DNA of 6,487 nucleotides from Candidatus Stahliibacteriota bacterium (GCA_030670165.1 DAOVCF010000113.1:1-6487), one strand, 5' to 3'. Shown: positions 1-5,753, counted from the stretch's first letter. The notes: generated from the letters alone by a model not told the origin. Numbers and translations: made by a program.

Positions 1-888
1 TCGGCCATCCTCTTCAACTACGGCTACCTGGGAGTGATCGGCACCGTGACCTCGATGATCGGCAAGGACGACGTGATCGTTATAGACAAACTCGCCCACG
101 CCTCCATGATGGACGCGGCGTTCTCCACCCGCCAGTTCATACCCTTCCGTCACAACAACCTCGAAAGCCTGGAACGCGCTCTCAAGCGCGCCAGCCGCCT
201 TCACGAAGGCGGGGTTCTTGTGGTTGTGGAGGGCGTCTACGGGATGACCGGCGACCTGGCCGATCTGCCCGGAATCATTGAACTCAAGAATAAATACGGC
301 GCCAGGCTGTTCGTGGACGACGCCCACGGATTCGGCACCATGGGCAAGGGCGGAGGAGGCACCGGCTTTCACTACGGGGTTCAGGACTCCATAGACATCT
401 ATTTCGGTACCTTTGCCAAGGCGTTCGCAGCCATCGGTGGATTCAGCGCAGCACGAGACGACGTGGTAGAATACATCCGCTACAACGCCCGCACTCAGAT
501 ATTCGCCAAATCCCTACCCATGGTGGTGGTTGAGGTCCTCCTAAAGGCTATGGATATCGTGGAGTCGGAGCCTGAGCTTTTGGAAAAGCTCTGGGAGAAT
601 ACACGCAAGCTGCAGGATGGTCTGCGCGAGCTGGGCTTTGATCTCGGCAACACCGCCTCACCTGTCACACCTGTCTACATCCCTACCTCAGATATTGAGA
701 CCGGCATCCACTTCATACACAAGATGCGCGATGAGAAGCACATCTTCATCTCAGGCGTGATGTATCCGGTGGTTCCCAAGGGAGTACTTCTTGCCCGCAT
801 GATCCCGACTGCCGCTCACACAGACGAGGATATCGAGGAAACACTGGAGGCATTCCGCGAGGTCCGCGACGAGATGGGGCTTCGGTAA
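1..888 (+). CDS. Alpha-oxoamine synthase family PLP enzyme, serine palmitoyltransferase-like (5' partial)
   Basis: This is a fold-type I PLP enzyme of the AONS/KBL/SPT family, which condenses an amino acid with an acyl-CoA and releases CO2. The frame is open from base 1, so the N-terminus lies outside the window and 295 residues are visible. Numbering from base 1: LAHAS with H33 (equivalent to PLP-stacking His133 of E. coli BioF, so about 100 residues are missing); DDAHGFG at 106-112 with the pyridine-binding Asp and the His; GTFAKAF with Schiff-base Lys140; YPVVPKG; and RMIPTAAHT with the substrate-carboxylate Arg at 266. The blocks GTFAKAFAAIGGF, YNARTQIFAKSLP and SPVTPV resemble Bacteroidota serine palmitoyltransferases more than BioF or Kbl, judged from memory of the families. 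The SPT role, which would start sphingolipid synthesis, is therefore an inference. Glycine C-acetyltransferase is the main alternative. The family call is secure and the substrate is not. No partner gene is visible beside it. Confidence 0.93.
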   Translation, partial: SAILFNYGYLGVIGTVTSMIGKDDVIVIDKLAHASMMDAAFSTRQFIPFRHNNLESLERALKRASRLHEGGVLVVVEGVYGMTGDLADLPGIIELKNKYGARLFVDDAHGFGTMGKGGGGTGFHYGVQDSIDIYFGTFAKAFAAIGGFSAARDDVVEYIRYNARTQIFAKSLPMVVVEVLLKAMDIVESEPELLEKLWENTRKLQDGLRELGFDLGNTASPVTPVYIPTSDIETGIHFIHKMRDEKHIFISGVMYPVVPKGVLLARMIPTAAHTDEDIEETLEAFREVRDEMGLR

Positions 889-962
889 CTCCTCCCTTTT
901 TCCTTCGGAGAAGGAATCGGAATATAAAAAAGGTTAATTGACCAATTCCCTTTCCTCCCCAA

Positions 963-980
963 ACAAATATCCGTATTTGT
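963..980. repeat. Perfect inverted repeat, 7-bp arms, in the convergent intergenic region
   Basis: ACAAATA and TATTTGT flank a 4-base TCCG loop. The repeat sits between the converging synthase gene and VOC gene. Two weaker inverted repeats lie just upstream: TTCCTT/AAGGAA at 900-916 with a 5-base loop, and AATTG/CAATT at 936-947. None is followed by a clear T-run on either strand, so a terminator call is not supported although the position would suit one. Confidence 0.5.
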
Positions 981-1047
981 CTGATGTTAATTGTTAGGGC
1001 CGCCGCGCGGAGACGCGCAGCGTAACCCGTGGGGTACAATGCGGGGT

Positions 1048-1078
1048 CCCCAAGCAGGGACGTAGTACCTGCTTGGGG
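1048..1078 (-). terminator. Strong stem-loop just past the VOC gene stop; possible terminator without U-tract
   Basis: CCCCAAGCAGG (1048-1058) and CCTGCTTGGGG (1068-1078) pair perfectly over 11 bp around a 9-base loop. Read on the minus strand, the stem starts two bases after the VOC gene stop codon, the usual place for a 3'-end hairpin. The following bases are GC-rich and carry no T-tract, so it may be a Rho-dependent 3' end, an RNA-stabilising hairpin or an interspersed palindromic repeat rather than a classical intrinsic terminator. The hairpin is directly visible; the termination role is inferred. Confidence 0.45.
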
Positions 1079-1080
1079 TG

Positions 1081-2139
1081 TTAATCCTTGTAGCGGTTGA
1101 AACGAACCAGTTTCATGAGCCAGCGAGGTAAAGCCTTGCCTGGCTTACGCTTTCGGAGATTGATGCCTATCTTCTTAACAAGATTCAACCGGGTTGGTTC
1201 GGCAAGCTCGATCATCGTGCCATCGGGATCGGCAAGGTAGGCAAAGAGTGCTGTGGCTCCATGCCCCATCTCGAAATCCTCACTGTTCGGCTCAAGCAGA
1301 GGTTTGGCCCCTCTACGGACAAGCTCGTCAAATGTAGCACGGATATCGTAGACATCGAAGCAGATCTCCATCTGTCCTATATCACCCCATCTTCTTCCGT
1401 GATAGATATGTGCGTCTTTCTTGCCCTCAGTCTCAACCAACTCGATCATGCCCCGGTCAAGGTAGAAGCTGTAGAATGAGGTAGAGGGACGGGGGTCATG
1501 CAGAAGAACACGCCGCATAGGACGATTACCTCCAGGGATAGAAGCCAGCATCGAATCAATGCCCTTCCAGTCGTAAATCACCTGGCTGTAATCCAGTATA
1601 TCCCTGTAGAAACGAAGGGAGCATTCCATGTCGGTCACTGCGATAGTAGGAAAGATCGCCCCTCCTACCCGTTTGCCGTCACGACGTAGCGAGTACTTCA
1701 TGCCGGGGATCTCGATCAGATAGATAAGCAGGTCGTCGGGATCCCTTATCAGCGCGGCCTTCCAGTCCGGCTTGGCGGCCCAGGGCATGGGGCCGGCAAT
1801 GATGGTATCCGTAGAATCGGCAAACAACCCAAGGGCGCGTTCGATCTCCGTAACCTTAAGGGCGGTTGCACTCATGCCCGGATTACCCCATCTCCAATCG
1901 GCAGGGAATGGTTTTGGGTTGGTGGAAAGGTACTGATATAACTCAAGTGTAGCACCACCCATCAGGTTGGCGGCAATAACTACCTTACGTTCGTAGTCGC
2001 CACCCACCAGGGACTCCATCCGGGAAGCATAGCTCTGATTCAAACTCATGGGTACATCAAAACCAAGCTTACGGTAGAAAGCCCACGAACGCTCACGATC
2101 CGCCACTCCAAACCCCACATGCTGAAGAGCAGTAATCAC
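1081..2139 (-). CDS. Tandem VOC (glyoxalase/bleomycin-resistance/dioxygenase fold) protein
   Basis: Two VOC domains give four beta-alpha-beta-beta-beta modules. The family includes glyoxalase I, ring-cleavage dioxygenases and drug-binding proteins. Numbered from the GTG start: domain 1 runs about 1-148 with LQHVGFGV (H7), LELYQY (E66) and LIYLIEIPG (E143); domain 2 runs about 160-315 with FPTIAVTD, MIELVET (E233), GQMEICF (E258) and DPDGTMIELAEP (E311). Only the first module keeps the usual His; the equivalent positions are Ala91, Thr165 and Glu258, so metal binding may be altered or lost in domain 2. A very basic tail (about 318-352, 12 Lys/Arg in 35 residues) follows and could contact nucleic acid or membrane. 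I chose GTG at 2139 because GGGAG stands 5 bases upstream and the first beta strand starts there. A TTG at 2166 would add nine residues but has a poorer ribosome site. The gene is monocistronic with its own promoter. Substrate unknown. Confidence 0.85.
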   Translation of the reverse strand: MITALQHVGFGVADRERSWAFYRKLGFDVPMSLNQSYASRMESLVGGDYERKVVIAANLMGGATLELYQYLSTNPKPFPADWRWGNPGMSATALKVTEIERALGLFADSTDTIIAGPMPWAAKPDWKAALIRDPDDLLIYLIEIPGMKYSLRRDGKRVGGAIFPTIAVTDMECSLRFYRDILDYSQVIYDWKGIDSMLASIPGGNRPMRRVLLHDPRPSTSFYSFYLDRGMIELVETEGKKDAHIYHGRRWGDIGQMEICFDVYDIRATFDELVRRGAKPLLEPNSEDFEMGHGATALFAYLADPDGTMIELAEPTRLNLVKKIGINLRKRKPGKALPRWLMKLVRFNRYKD

Positions 2140-2217
2140 GTCTACTCCCGGTCTTGGGTTTTTCAAAGGACAAAGTCCCTACGCCGCTCCACCGTTGTAC
2201 ATCCGATTTAGACTTTA

Positions 2218-2245
2218 AGTATAATCAACCAGCAGAGCGTGTCAA
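2218..2245 (-). promoter_or_regulatory. Sigma70-type promoter for the VOC gene
   Basis: On the minus strand TTGACA (2245-2240) is separated by 16 bases from TATACT (2223-2218), a near-consensus sigma70 promoter. The start point would fall near 2211, giving a leader of about 70 bases to the GTG start at 2139 (about 45 to the alternative TTG). The sequence match is direct; activity is inferred. Confidence 0.75.
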
Positions 2246-2256
2246 CCTCTCTCTGT

Positions 2257-2306
2257 GGACGTCCAGGGAGATGCGCCGAACGTGCAGGGCAATTGCTAGG
2301 ACGTCC
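2257..2306. promoter_or_regulatory. Pair of GGACGTCC palindromes 42 bp apart; candidate operator
   Basis: The 8-bp palindrome GGACGTCC occurs at 2257-2264 (extending to the 10-bp palindrome TGGACGTCCA, 2256-2265) and again at 2299-2306. I found no other copy in the window. The start-to-start distance of 42 bp is four turns of B-DNA, so two bound dimers would lie on the same face. The first copy lies upstream of the VOC promoter -35 box and the second inside the spacer of a candidate plus-strand promoter, a position from which both genes could be controlled. The regulator is unknown. Confidence 0.45.
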
Positions 2307-2321
2307 GAAAAATCATACTAT
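2293..2321 (+). promoter_or_regulatory. Candidate upstream promoter for the mrp-like gene
   Basis: TTGCTA (2293-2298), a 17-base spacer and TACTAT (2316-2321) form a plausible sigma70 promoter. A better -10 hexamer, TATAAT at 2319-2324, overlaps it but gives a 20-base spacer. The second GGACGTCC palindrome lies within the spacer. It would be a distal promoter with a leader over 200 bases, so it is less likely to be the main one. Confidence 0.35.
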
Positions 2322-2431
2322 AATAATATAGTTGTGCGAGCGCCTAAGCCGCATCTTCACCAAAAATCTATACTTATCTACAAAGACCTCGACGTTCCTT
2401 CCGCCTTATTCGAACAAATCACTCAAGCAGC

Positions 2432-2459
2432 TTGGTAAGGGAGCAAAAGGTCCTATAAT
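2432..2459 (+). promoter_or_regulatory. Sigma70-type promoter for the mrp-like gene
   Basis: TTGGTA (2432-2437) and a perfect TATAAT (2454-2459) are 16 bases apart. Transcription would begin near 2466, leaving a leader of about 79 bases before the ATG at 2545. This is the better of the two candidates for this gene because the -10 box is perfect and closer. Confidence 0.6.
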
Positions 2460-2544
2460 TAAGGTAGGATAATCGGCGCCCATGAGTACAGTTTGCACTT
2501 CGTCTCAAACGGACTATCATTGAGTAAAAGAAAGGAGAAAGCAG

Positions 2545-3384
2545 ATGATGCAATCGGAAGAACAACGCAAACGACAGGAGGAGCTGAACCGAAAACTTAA
2601 GGAGAATCTCGGACGGATCCGCAAGAAGCTGTTCGTTCTTTCAAACAAGGGTGGGGTTGGGAAAAGCTTTGTGGCCACAAGCCTTGCGTTGATCGCGGCA
2701 AGGAGAGGACTTCAGACCGGCTTGCTGGACGCCGACATCCACGGCCCATCGGTGGCTCACATGCTCGGCTTTGCCGGCATGCCTCTGGGCGTAACAGAGG
2801 ATAACCTTATCGAGCCGATACCGGTTCGTGAAAACCTGGTGGCGGTGAGCACCGCATCCTTACTGAAGAGCCAGGATGACTCGGTAATCTGGCGCGGTCC
2901 TTTGAAGATGGGGCTCCTAAAGCAGTTCCTGGCTGAGGTCAACTGGGGAAATCTCGATCTATTGATTGTTGACTCCCCTCCCGGCACAGGGGACGAACCG
3001 CTATCCATTGCTCAACTGATCCCGGAGATGTCGGGCGCCATCGTGGTTACCTCACCACAGGACGTGGCATTATTGGATTCACGCAAGTGCATAAGTTTCC
3101 TTAACCAGTTGAAGATACCCACCCTGGGGGTTCTTGAGAACCTAAGCGGGATGCTCTGCCCGTACTGCGGGAAGACTATAGATGTATTCAAGCGAGGCGG
3201 CGGCAAGCAGGCTGCGCTTGATCTCGAGGTACCTTTCCTTGGTGCCATCCCCATCGATCCTGAGATCGTTCGCGCCTCGGATGATGGCAAACCCTACGTG
3301 CTGGAGCATCCAGAAAGCGAGGCGGCCAAGGTGCTTGAGGCGATCATCGAAGAGATCGAAAAACTTCAGCCAACTAAGGATTAA
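2545..3384 (+). CDS. mrp: Mrp/NBP35-family P-loop ATPase, Fe-S cluster carrier
   Basis: A cytoplasmic deviant-Walker (SIMIBI) ATPase of the Mrp/ApbC/NBP35 family, which binds a bridging 4Fe-4S cluster as a dimer and hands it to apo-proteins. Residues 4-28 form a highly charged helix. The Walker A is SNKGGVGKS (33-41) with the signature Lys of the deviant motif. DADIHGPS (62-69) and DSPPGTGDE (from D143) are the family switch and Walker B blocks. NLSGMLCPYCGK carries the cluster-binding CxxC pair C205/C208, followed by a GGG-K motif, VPFLGAIPIDPEI and ASDDGKPYV. At 279 residues it is the short form: it lacks the N-terminal MIP18/DUF59 domain of E. coli Mrp and the N-terminal Cys cluster of eukaryotic NBP35. 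The ATG at 2545 is 7 bases after AGGAG; a second ATG follows directly and cannot be excluded. It stands alone between its own promoter and a converging operon. Family assignment is firm; the client proteins are unknown. Confidence 0.95.
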   Translation: MMQSEEQRKRQEELNRKLKENLGRIRKKLFVLSNKGGVGKSFVATSLALIAARRGLQTGLLDADIHGPSVAHMLGFAGMPLGVTEDNLIEPIPVRENLVAVSTASLLKSQDDSVIWRGPLKMGLLKQFLAEVNWGNLDLLIVDSPPGTGDEPLSIAQLIPEMSGAIVVTSPQDVALLDSRKCISFLNQLKIPTLGVLENLSGMLCPYCGKTIDVFKRGGGKQAALDLEVPFLGAIPIDPEIVRASDDGKPYVLEHPESEAAKVLEAIIEEIEKLQPTKD

Positions 3385-3443
3385 AAAAACGCAGGTGCCC
3401 ACCCCAATGTGCGCCCATCGGGCTTCAGGTCGGTCAGTGATTT

Positions 3444-4640
3444 TTATCCTTTAATTCCTCTTTGCACCGAGGTTTGAGTGATAAGGAAGACCACGGCCGC
3501 CACCAACGCCAGACCCGCTCCGACCGAGAACGCCAGGCGGGCCGAGAACGTATCCCACAGGAACCCGAACAAGAGGCTGGCGGGCAGAAGTGTCAGCCCG
3601 ATCGCGGTCTCGAATATACCGTAGGCGGTGGCGCGGCGCTCAGGCTGCACCATGTCGGCGATGAACGCCCGGAACACACCCTTGGAAAGTCCAAGATACA
3701 CCCCGTATCCGGCAAACAACAGCCACATGGCCAGAGGACTGGCGAACCTTCCGAACAGGAAATATATCGCGGCGTACACAAGAAAGGAGATAAAGATGAC
3801 GGTGCGCCGCCCGATGCGGTCGGAGAGCGCGCCGAAAAGGGGACTGGTAAAAGCACCCACCAGGTAGTATAGAGACCAGAGAAGGGAAATCATCAGCTTG
3901 GTGATGCCTGCATCACTGGCCCGGAGAATAAGGAAGGCGTTGGAAGAGTTCCCCAGGGTGAAGATAACGATGGCCACCGTGAACCAGATGAATCCCTTGT
4001 TCAATCCTCCTTGGTGCTTCACCTCGACGATCGAGGCCTTAAGTGTCCTGATCTCGCGCACGAAGAAGATCAAGGAGAAACCGACCAGGGCAGGGACGAC
4101 GGACACAAGGAACACCAGCCTCACGTTTTCGCTGGAAAGGTAGAAGATAAGCATTCCGAGAAGCGGCCCCGAAGCCGAACCCAGGCTATCCATGGCCCGG
4201 TGGAATCCGAACCCAAGCCCTCGGCGCTTTTTAGAGATGGACTGAGACAGCAGCGCGTCCCGCGCCGGGGTGCGAAGCCCCTTGCCCATGCGCTCGGCAA
4301 AACGAAGCCCCAAAACCTGTGTCCAGTTGCCGGCAATGCCCAGGAACGGCTTGGACACCGCCGATACACCGTATCCTGCGAGAACGAACCGCTTGCGGTG
4401 CCTGAGCCGGTCGGAGAGCCAGCCGAAAGCGGCCTTTCCCAGCGCGGCGGTAGCTTCCGCTATCCCCTCGATAAAGCCGACCAGGGATTTGTTGCCTCCC
4501 AGGCTGATGATGAATCCCGGTATCAGGAAGTAGATCATCTCGGTGGATAGATCGGTGAAAAAGCTAACGAAACTGAGAAGAATAAGGTTGCGGCGTCCGC
4601 CCTGGAGAGAGGCAGTTTTTGTCTCTTGCATCGCTCTCAT
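3444..4640 (-). CDS. Major facilitator superfamily transporter (drug-efflux type), PadR-linked
   Basis: A 398-residue integral inner-membrane protein with the length and hydrophobic pattern of a 12-helix MFS carrier. The first helix (about 18-47) contains FFTDLSTEMIYFLIPGF. The MFS motif A appears twice, as expected from the two six-helix halves: GWLSDRLRHRKR (73-84) in loop 2-3 and GALSDRIGRRT (270-280) in loop 8-9. RMGKGLRTPARDALLS (117-132) and HRAMDSLGSASGPLLG (148-162) are conserved-looking helix-4 and helix-5 stretches, the latter like the antiporter motif C. The start ATG overlaps the upstream regulator's stop as ATGA, with GGAGG 4 bases ahead, so translation is probably coupled. Placement behind a PadR regulator suggests export of a toxic or signalling small molecule. 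Substrate unknown; the family call is firm. Its transcript converges on the mrp-like gene with only 59 bp between. Confidence 0.93.
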   Translation of the reverse strand: MRAMQETKTASLQGGRRNLILLSFVSFFTDLSTEMIYFLIPGFIISLGGNKSLVGFIEGIAEATAALGKAAFGWLSDRLRHRKRFVLAGYGVSAVSKPFLGIAGNWTQVLGLRFAERMGKGLRTPARDALLSQSISKKRRGLGFGFHRAMDSLGSASGPLLGMLIFYLSSENVRLVFLVSVVPALVGFSLIFFVREIRTLKASIVEVKHQGGLNKGFIWFTVAIVIFTLGNSSNAFLILRASDAGITKLMISLLWSLYYLVGAFTSPLFGALSDRIGRRTVIFISFLVYAAIYFLFGRFASPLAMWLLFAGYGVYLGLSKGVFRAFIADMVQPERRATAYGIFETAIGLTLLPASLLFGFLWDTFSARLAFSVGAGLALVAAVVFLITQTSVQRGIKG

Positions 4641-4951
4641 AACCCCTCCACTAGTACCTCTTCCGTAAGTTCCCGCAGCTTGACCTTCGCCTCGACCAGC
4701 AACTTCTCGCCCTTGCTCGTAAGCGTGTAGTATCGGCGTTGTTTGCCGCCTTCTATCTTCGTTTGGGATTCAAGATAGCCGTCGCGTTCAAGGCTGTGAA
4801 GTATTGGATAAAGCGTGCCGTAGGAAAGTCTGTAGCCGTGACGTTCAAGCTCAGCCTTTATCTCGGAACCATAAATCGGCGCCTCGCCTGCATGGTGTAA
4901 GATGTGCAGACGGATGAATCCGAGGAAAAGTTTTCGAAGCATCCCATCCAT
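4637..4951 (-). CDS. PadR-family winged-helix transcriptional regulator
   Basis: A 104-residue cytoplasmic DNA-binding protein of the short PadR type. The winged helix has IYGSEIKAELERHGY (26-40), the recognition helix region LSYGTLYPILHSLERDGYL (42-60) with the diagnostic GTLYPxLxxLExxG pattern, and the wing KIEGGKQRRYYTLTSKG (65-81). One C-terminal helix (about 82-100) would form the dimer. PadR proteins usually repress their own operon and a nearby transporter or detoxification gene until a ligand binds. Here the next gene, overlapping by ATGA, is an MFS carrier, which fits exactly. The ATG at 4951 has GGAGG 8 bases upstream (4964-4960), and a near-consensus promoter with a perfect inverted repeat at its start site lies just ahead. 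The inducer cannot be deduced. Confidence 0.95.
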   Translation of the reverse strand: MDGMLRKLFLGFIRLHILHHAGEAPIYGSEIKAELERHGYRLSYGTLYPILHSLERDGYLESQTKIEGGKQRRYYTLTSKGEKLLVEAKVKLRELTEEVLVEGL

Positions 4952-4967
4952 ATATATCGCCTCCAGA

Positions 4968-4982
4968 TATCGATTTTCGATA
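4968..4982. promoter_or_regulatory. Candidate PadR operator, perfect 6-3-6 inverted repeat
   Basis: TATCGA and TCGATA flank TTT, giving a perfect dyad. It begins directly after the PadR promoter -10 box and covers the expected transcription start, so a bound dimer would block initiation. Its place next to a padR-type gene makes autoregulation the simplest reading. The dyad and position are visible; the binding protein is inferred. Confidence 0.65.
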
Positions 4983-5010
4983 ATTCTATTAAGGAAAGGT
5001 CATTTGTCAA
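4983..5010 (-). promoter_or_regulatory. Promoter of the PadR-MFS operon
   Basis: On the minus strand TTGACA (5010-5005) is followed after 16 bases by TAGAAT (4988-4983). The start would fall near 4976, inside the inverted repeat, giving a leader of about 25 bases with the SD in it. No separate promoter is evident ahead of the MFS gene. Confidence 0.75.
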
Positions 5011-5038
5011 CTACAAGTAGGTAAGATTATTCGGCGGG

Positions 5039-5067
5039 TTGACAGATTAACGCCGCCTCACTATACT
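5039..5067 (+). promoter_or_regulatory. Promoter of the tRNA-Gly gene
   Basis: TTGACA (5039-5044), a 17-base spacer and TATACT (5062-5067) are close to the ideal sigma70 promoter. Transcription would start near 5074, only a few bases before the mature tRNA 5' end at 5078, as is common for strong stable-RNA promoters. It is divergent from the PadR promoter, with 28 bp between the two -35 boxes. Confidence 0.8.
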
Positions 5068-5077
5068 TTACGTACAA

Positions 5078-5149
5078 GCGGTGGTAACTCAATGGTAGAG
5101 TAACGGCCTTCCAAGCCGTTGGTTGCGGGTTCAAGTCCCGTCCGCCGCT
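5078..5149 (+). tRNA. tRNA-Gly, anticodon TCC
   Basis: A full cloverleaf can be folded. The acceptor stem GCGGTGG (5078-5084) pairs with CCGCCGC (5142-5148) with one T-G wobble. The D arm is ACTC/GAGT (5087-5101) with loop AATGGTA. The anticodon arm is ACGGC/GCCGT (5103-5119) with loop CTTCCAA, giving anticodon TCC at 5110-5112, which reads GGA (and possibly GGG). The variable loop has 5 bases. The T arm is GCGGG-TTCAAGT-CCCGT (5125-5141). The discriminator base is T5149, as expected for bacterial glycine tRNAs. The CCA end is not encoded and must be added by the CCA enzyme. Confidence 0.96.
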
Positions 5150-5203
5150 TTTGCACCCTGCGAAATTACGGAGTAATTCCGCAGGGAACCCGCTTTTACA
5201 CCC
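5145..5203 (+). repeat. Short direct near-repeat of the tRNA 3' end flanking a hairpin
   Basis: CCGCTTTTGCACCC (5145-5158), which includes the last bases of the tRNA gene, recurs as CCGCTTTTACACCC (5190-5203) with one mismatch in 14. The two copies are 45 bp apart and bracket the hairpin at 5156-5186. This could be the trace of a small insertion with target duplication, a partial tRNA duplication, or chance; no integrase or transposase is nearby. Confidence 0.45.
5156..5186 (+). repeat. Strong hairpin directly after tRNA-Gly
   Basis: CCCTGCG-A-AATTAC (5156-5169) pairs with GTAATT-C-CGCAGGG (5173-5186) around a 3-base GGA loop: 13 base pairs with one internal A-C mismatch. It starts 7 bases past the tRNA 3' end. 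No T-run follows directly (the nearest is TTTT at 5194-5197), so it may be a 3' processing or termination structure for the tRNA transcript, or a small palindromic repeat element. I cannot decide between these. Confidence 0.55.
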
Positions 5204-5273
5204 CAGAAGGATGCTTCTCCTCCTTGGTCAGGAGTGGATCTTTTTATATACCGCTACCGGTTAATTATCCATA

Positions 5274-5753
5274 ATGATACTGTTTAGTCGAATTAATCAA
5301 AACTACCTCGAAACCTGGAACGGATGGTTCAACTCAGGATACCTCAGATACGGCGGCAACGAGTTCACGAGCGTCGGCATGGACGTCGTTTCCGACTCGA
5401 CGCTGACGTTATTACCGCAGGATGACTTCTACCTTAAGGTTAACGCTGCAGTGGATTTCGTCTATGGCAGCGACACCCTCACGCTTGGGATCGACGGCTT
5501 CACCGGCTCGAAGCAAACAGATCAAGAAGGCACAAAGGAAGGCAGCGGTGGCTGGTCAGGTTCGGCTCGCGTCCACGGCCCCGGCCACGAGGATGTGAAC
5601 TTCGTCCTCGGGGGCACCTGGGATACAGATGACGCTAACGACTACTTCAACTATGACACCAGCCCACCTACCTATAGCGCAGATTGGGCTGTTACCTGGA
5701 GTGAGATTCCGGGCGTTAGTGGAAGCGGTGGCAGCTCAGGTTCCCTACAGTAG
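5274..5753 (+). CDS. Hypothetical acidic, aromatic-rich, Gly/Ser-tailed protein
   Basis: I do not recognise this 159-residue protein. It has no cysteine, is rich in Asp, Gly, Ser, Thr and aromatic residues, and alternates short hydrophobic strands (DFYLKVNAAVDFVYG, SDTLTLGIDGF, VNFVLGGTWDT, SADWAVTWSEIP), suggesting an all-beta fold. It ends in a flexible tail, SGSGGSSGSLQ. Composition resembles exported or surface proteins, but no signal peptide is seen. The ATG at 5274 is the only good start after an in-frame TAA at 5262-5264, yet no Shine-Dalgarno precedes it. An in-frame ATG at 5211 opens a MLLLLG-type stretch that ends at that TAA, so the gene could be a 5'-truncated relic of a longer secreted protein. 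The gene ends with tandem stops TAG-TAA and a strong terminator, which supports real or recently real expression. No clear promoter is visible; TTGGTC (5224-5229)/TATACC (5247-5252) is only a weak candidate. Confidence 0.6.
   Translation: MILFSRINQNYLETWNGWFNSGYLRYGGNEFTSVGMDVVSDSTLTLLPQDDFYLKVNAAVDFVYGSDTLTLGIDGFTGSKQTDQEGTKEGSGGWSGSARVHGPGHEDVNFVLGGTWDTDDANDYFNYDTSPPTYSADWAVTWSEIPGVSGSGGSSGSLQ

Larger units (their letters stand above)
2140..2544. other. Divergent control region between VOC gene and mrp-like gene
   Basis: About 400 bp without a supported gene. A 94-codon reading frame across it has no ribosome site, no recognisable motif and runs through promoter elements, so I treat it as chance. 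The region holds one promoter on the minus strand facing the VOC gene, two candidate promoters on the plus strand facing the mrp-like gene, and two GGACGTCC palindromes between the opposing promoters. The leader of the mrp-like gene (about 2466-2544) contains only a weak GTTTG/CAAAC stem; no riboswitch fold was recognised. Confidence 0.6.

Noticed and set aside
746..1039. 97-codon minus-strand ORF
   Set aside because: Antisense to the conserved C-terminus of the synthase gene and extends into hairpin-rich intergenic DNA; composition is not protein-like.
2154..2438. 94-codon plus-strand ORF in the VOC/mrp intergenic region
   Set aside because: No Shine-Dalgarno site, no recognisable motif, overlaps the VOC gene 5' end and runs through promoter elements of both strands.
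2482..2523. 13-codon upstream ORF in the mrp leader
   Set aside because: No ribosome site near its ATG and no regulatory amino-acid run; likely chance.
3385..3443. Possible bidirectional terminator between the mrp-like and MFS genes
   Set aside because: A7 (3383-3389) and T5 (3441-3445) runs and a short GCCC-ATC-GGGC stem are present, but no stem is properly placed beside either run.
4011..4550. 179-codon plus-strand ORF
   Set aside because: Antisense shadow of the MFS transporter, which has clear family motifs on the minus strand.
5078..5203. tRNA-Gly as a phage or island attachment site
   Set aside because: The 14-bp near-repeat is short and close, and no integrase or mobile gene is present in the window.
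5211..5240. Terminator-like CTCCT-TGGTC-AGGAG stem with T5 downstream
   Set aside because: Only a 5-bp stem, and the T-run is separated from it by several bases.
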